Below, piece after piece: positions 61,397 to 64,000 of a stretch of 64,000 bases of DNA. Made by a program: the position numbers and the translations under genes. The notes under the pieces were generated by a model that was not told where the DNA came from, searched no databases, and saw only the letters and a program-made list of their open reading frames with translations. This DNA comes from JBBPYC01 sp965218765 (GTDB lineage Bacteria; Pseudomonadota; Gammaproteobacteria; Burkholderiales; Burkholderiaceae_C), in NCBI GenBank assembly GCA_965218765.1, contig CBDCLU010000002.1:1550001-1614000 (forward strand), read 5' to 3'. How positions within the stretch are numbered: the first letter of the stretch is position 1; each line of letters opens with the position of its first letter.

Positions 61397-61726
61397 AACC
61401 ACGGTCGCAACCTGTATGGATTGCGCGCCGTCGGTTCTTATCCACGATGCAATGCTTTCGACGTCGGCTTGAGGCTAGTAGCTCATATACGGGCAAGCAG
61501 CAACTGCATTGTTCGCCTGCTAAAAACCGCCTGCGGCCCCACGTTTGGAGAGTAATTGTGGATGGCTGGTATGGGTGTCACCAGACCATTGCAGGCGTTC
61601 ACATGCATTAACTTGGCGGCAGGAAGTTTGGTGCTCCACGCTGGGAGTGCGGCGCCTAGGCGCCTAGGCTCGTGAGCTCGTGGGCTCCGACAAAGCATTA
61701 CCCAATTTTCTGCATCGACTAGGAAC
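61397..61726. other. Gene-free stretch after the nuclease gene
   Basis: About 330 bp with no credible coding frame. It includes a small duplicated GGCGCCTAGGCGCCTAGG at about 61652-61669, which may mark a recombination junction. No terminator is clear. Confidence 0.4.
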
Positions 61727-62196
61727 CTCAACCCCCACCAAGCCGCCCTCCTCCTCTGGACCCACCGCCAGTCCGGCACCGTCATCGATACCCTGCCCGG
61801 CGCCCTTCGTCCGCAAGACACCGCAGCCGCTCACGCGATCCAGGCCGCCCTGCCCGCCGTCGCGAATCAACCCGTGGTTGACTGGAAGATCGCGGCCACG
61901 GGCGCTGCGGGGCAGGCGCACATTCAGGTCGATGGGCCGCTTTGCGGGCGCATCTTGGGCAGCTTCGTGCAGCCGATCGGCGGCACGGTGTCGCTCGCGG
62001 GCAACCGCATGTAAATGGTCGAGCCGGAGTTTCGTTCCGCATGGGCGCTGCCTTGCCGCCGCGCGCCACGCCTTACGGGGTCGATCAGGTGCTGGGAGCC
62101 GTCGCGTCGCTCCATCTGGCCTTCGAGCTGCCCGATTCGCGCTTTGCGGACTTTGCTCGGGCCGGCAAAGTCCAGTTGATTGCCGACGATGCGTAA
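61727..62196 (+). pseudogene. 2-keto-4-pentenoate hydratase-like gene, broken
   Basis: Two frames give parts of one hydratase-like protein. The first reads PHQAALLLWTHRQSG to VDWKIAATGAAGQ and GGTVSLAGNRM, then stops at 62012-62014. The second continues RMGAALPPRATPYGVDQV to ADFARAGKVQLIADDA and stops at 62194-62196. The order and content match the N-terminal half of the MhpD/hydratase family; the C-terminal half and the start codon are missing. It is a decayed remnant. Confidence 0.7.
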
Positions 62197-62366
62197 GCAC
62201 GCAGCGATGTCATCTTGAGATTCGTTGATCCGATGAGCACGATGGTGTCCACCAAGTTGAATGATCTTGGTGGCGAATTCGCCGCTGCAGGTGCACCATT
62301 CGTGCTGACCGCGCAGCGTTGCGGCGATGGTGACGCACGGGCGCGCGGCGAACCCAATGGAGGTCC

Positions 62367-64000
62367 ATGATGTCTTTGCCTGCCCAGCAGCCGAACACGA
62401 TCCCCGAGCAGACGGCCCGGATAGCCCGCGCGATCTATCCAGACGGCAACCCAGTCATGCGCCTGCTTGACGCTTTGCACCTGGTGGTGGGCCGATAGCG
62501 ACTTCGCTGATCTGTTTCCCATCACGCGGCCAGCCGGCCGAGTCGCCGGCACGGCTCGCACTGGTGAGCCTGCTGCAGTTCATGGAAGGACTCACCGACC
62601 GCCAGGCGGCCGACGCTGTGCGCACCCGCATCGACTGGAAGTACCTGCTGGGCCTTGAGCTCTGCGACCCCGGCTTTGACCACACGGTACTCAGCGAATT
62701 CCGAGCACGGCTGCTCGTGCACGGTGCCGAGCGGCGGCTGTTCGATGTGGTGCTGGCGCTGGCGCAGACGCGCGGGCTGCTGCAGGCCGGTGGTCGCCAG
62801 CGCAGCGACTCGACCCATGTGCTGGGCAAGGTACACGTGTTGGGCCGCTACGAGCTGGTGGTCGAGACTCTGCGTCATGCCCTTGATGCGCTGGCCGAAG
62901 CCGCACCCGACTGGCTGCGTGCGCACGTCACGCCTGCCTGGGTGGATCGCTACGGACTGCGCGCGAGCGGCTTCCCCTGGCCTAAGGGCGCCTCCAGTCG
63001 CAAGCAGTGGATTGCCGACACCGGCGCCGACGGCATGGCGCTGCTCGCCGCGCTGAACGCCCAAGACGCGCCTGCACAACTGCGACAGCTGCCAGCGCTC
63101 GAGACGATGCGACCCAGGTGTGGGTGCAGAACTTCATGATCGAGGAGTCGGCCGATGAACCCCGGGTGGTCTGGCGAGCGTCCGAACAATGTTCCGCTGT
63201 CGGGCAACGCCATCGCCTCACCGCACGACACCGAGGTGCGCCATGGTTGCAAAGGTGAGACCGATTGGATCGGCTTCAAGGTGCATTTAACGGAGACGTG
63301 TGATGCCGCCACACCGAACCTGATCACCCACGTCGAGACCACGGCAGCGACCGTGACGGATCGGACGCGGTGACACCGGTGATTCATGCGGCGCTGCAGC
63401 AGCGCGCGCTGCTGCCCAGCCTCCACATCGCCGACACCGCCTACGTGAACTCGGCGCTTCTGGTGCAGTCGCGCGAGCACTACGGCCTCGAGCTCGTCGG
63501 CCCGACGCGCCGCAACAACCTCTGGCAGGCCAGGCAGGCCGAGGGCTTTGCAGCCGAGGACTTCCGCATCGACTTCGCCAGCCAGCGCGCCGTCTGCCCG
63601 GCCGGCAAGACCAGCCTGAACTGGCAGCCAATGCTGAATCCCTACGGCAAGCCGATCATCAAGATCCGCTGGTCGCGCAACGACTGTCGCTGCTGTGAAA
63701 TGCGTGAGCGTTGTACGCGCTCGACGCCGCCTCAGCGACAGATCACGGTGCGTCCTCAGGCCCAGCACGAGGCGCTGCGCGAGCGGCGAGCGCATGAGCA
63801 AACGGCCGGCTTCGCCGCCGAGTACGCCCGGCGGGCCGGCATTGAGGGCACGCTCTCCGAGGCCGTACGCGTGCACGGGATGCGACACACGCGCTACGTC
63901 GGTCAAGCCAGGACGCATCTGTCCCACTTGATGATGGCAGCAGCGATCAATCTCGGACGGCTGCTGCGCTGGCTTGCGGGAAAGCCCAAGGCCTGCGTGA
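62367..64000 (+). pseudogene. IS1182-family transposase, multiply frameshifted, runs off the window
   Basis: The transposase can be followed across at least four frame changes. MMSLPAQQPNTIPEQT starts at 62367 and stops at 62500. FMEGLTDRQAADAVRTRIDW to WIADTGADGMALLAALNAQ occupies 62564-63139. Next come fragments containing WVQNFMIEESADEP and IGFKVHLTETCDAATPNL, then TAYVNSALLVQSREHYGLELVG through the Cys-rich CRCCEMRERCTRS to RYVGQARTHLSHLMM near the end. Full-length members are about 500 residues. It is not expected to be functional. Terminal inverted repeats were not identified, and the 3' end lies outside the window. Confidence 0.85.

Noticed and set aside
62950..63927. Minus-strand frame of 325 codons over the IS1182 remnant
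   Set aside because: Antisense of transposase fragments that align in order on the plus strand.

Overview
The window is high-GC DNA with dense, overlapping genes and reads as a betaproteobacterium, probably Burkholderiales. The basis is a complete exosortase A (XrtA) exopolysaccharide locus of the betaproteobacterial type, a 3-hydroxybutyrate dehydrogenase, a TRAP transporter, IS630 and IS1182 remnants, and short AT-rich intergenic motifs that recall Comamonadaceae-type genomes. This placement is inference; there is no rRNA or other marker in the window to test it.

Layout. (1) 1-4353, minus strand: a secreted DUF4331 protein, a Pro/Ala-rich lipoprotein, a terminator, a TPR protein and a HupE/UreJ-like membrane protein cut by the window edge. 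(2) 4606-28768, minus strand: one very long, tightly packed XrtA/EPS operon. In transcription order it encodes an outer-membrane export lipoprotein, chain-length regulator, tyrosine-kinase-like ATPase with a (Tyr-Gly)9 tail, outer-membrane beta-barrel, ExeA-like ATPase, UDP-GlcNAc 2-epimerase, deacetylase, FemAB-like protein, glycosyltransferase, exosortase A, nucleotide-sugar dehydrogenase, glycosyltransferase, asparagine-synthase-like amidotransferase, two glycosyltransferases, UDP-glucose dehydrogenase, PaaK/CapK-like adenylating enzyme, O-antigen-ligase-like protein and a second deacetylase. (3) 29101-33745: low-Mr protein tyrosine phosphatase, UDP-glucuronate 4-epimerase-like enzyme, PilZ protein, a 5'-truncated IS630 transposase bracketed by a perfect 90-bp direct repeat, and an unusual N-acyl-amino-acid-synthase-like/PilZ fusion. 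These look like detached parts of the same surface-polymer programme. (4) 33774-45400: housekeeping genes coaD, rsmD, two M16 peptidases, ftsY, miaA, a LolD-like ATPase, tRNA-Val(GAC), relA, an alpha/beta hydrolase and bdhA. (5) 45490-54611: small secreted protein, RIO-like kinase, YgjP-like metallopeptidase, HNH nuclease, an unknown protein, rhomboid protease, and a catabolic block (amidohydrolase, 2-hydroxyacid dehydrogenase, TRAP dctPQM). (6) 54749-58029: an ATP-dependent DNA ligase and its partner exonuclease, both with long low-complexity acidic extensions. (7) 58030-64000: an accessory region with a Fic protein behind a palindrome-rich promoter, an ImmA-like metalloprotease paired with a PD-(D/E)XK nuclease, a broken hydratase gene and a heavily frameshifted IS1182 transposase running off the end.

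How the parts fit. Ugd, the UDP-GlcA epimerase, WecB, the second sugar dehydrogenase and the amidotransferase together predict a polymer rich in uronic or amino-uronic acids, possibly amidated, deacetylated and acyl-modified. Export would go through the chain-length/export/outer-membrane proteins. c-di-GMP input is suggested by two PilZ domains. The best candidates for an undescribed system are the ImmA-protease/nuclease pair at 59.7-61.4 kb and the acyl-transferase/PilZ fusion at 32.5-33.7 kb.
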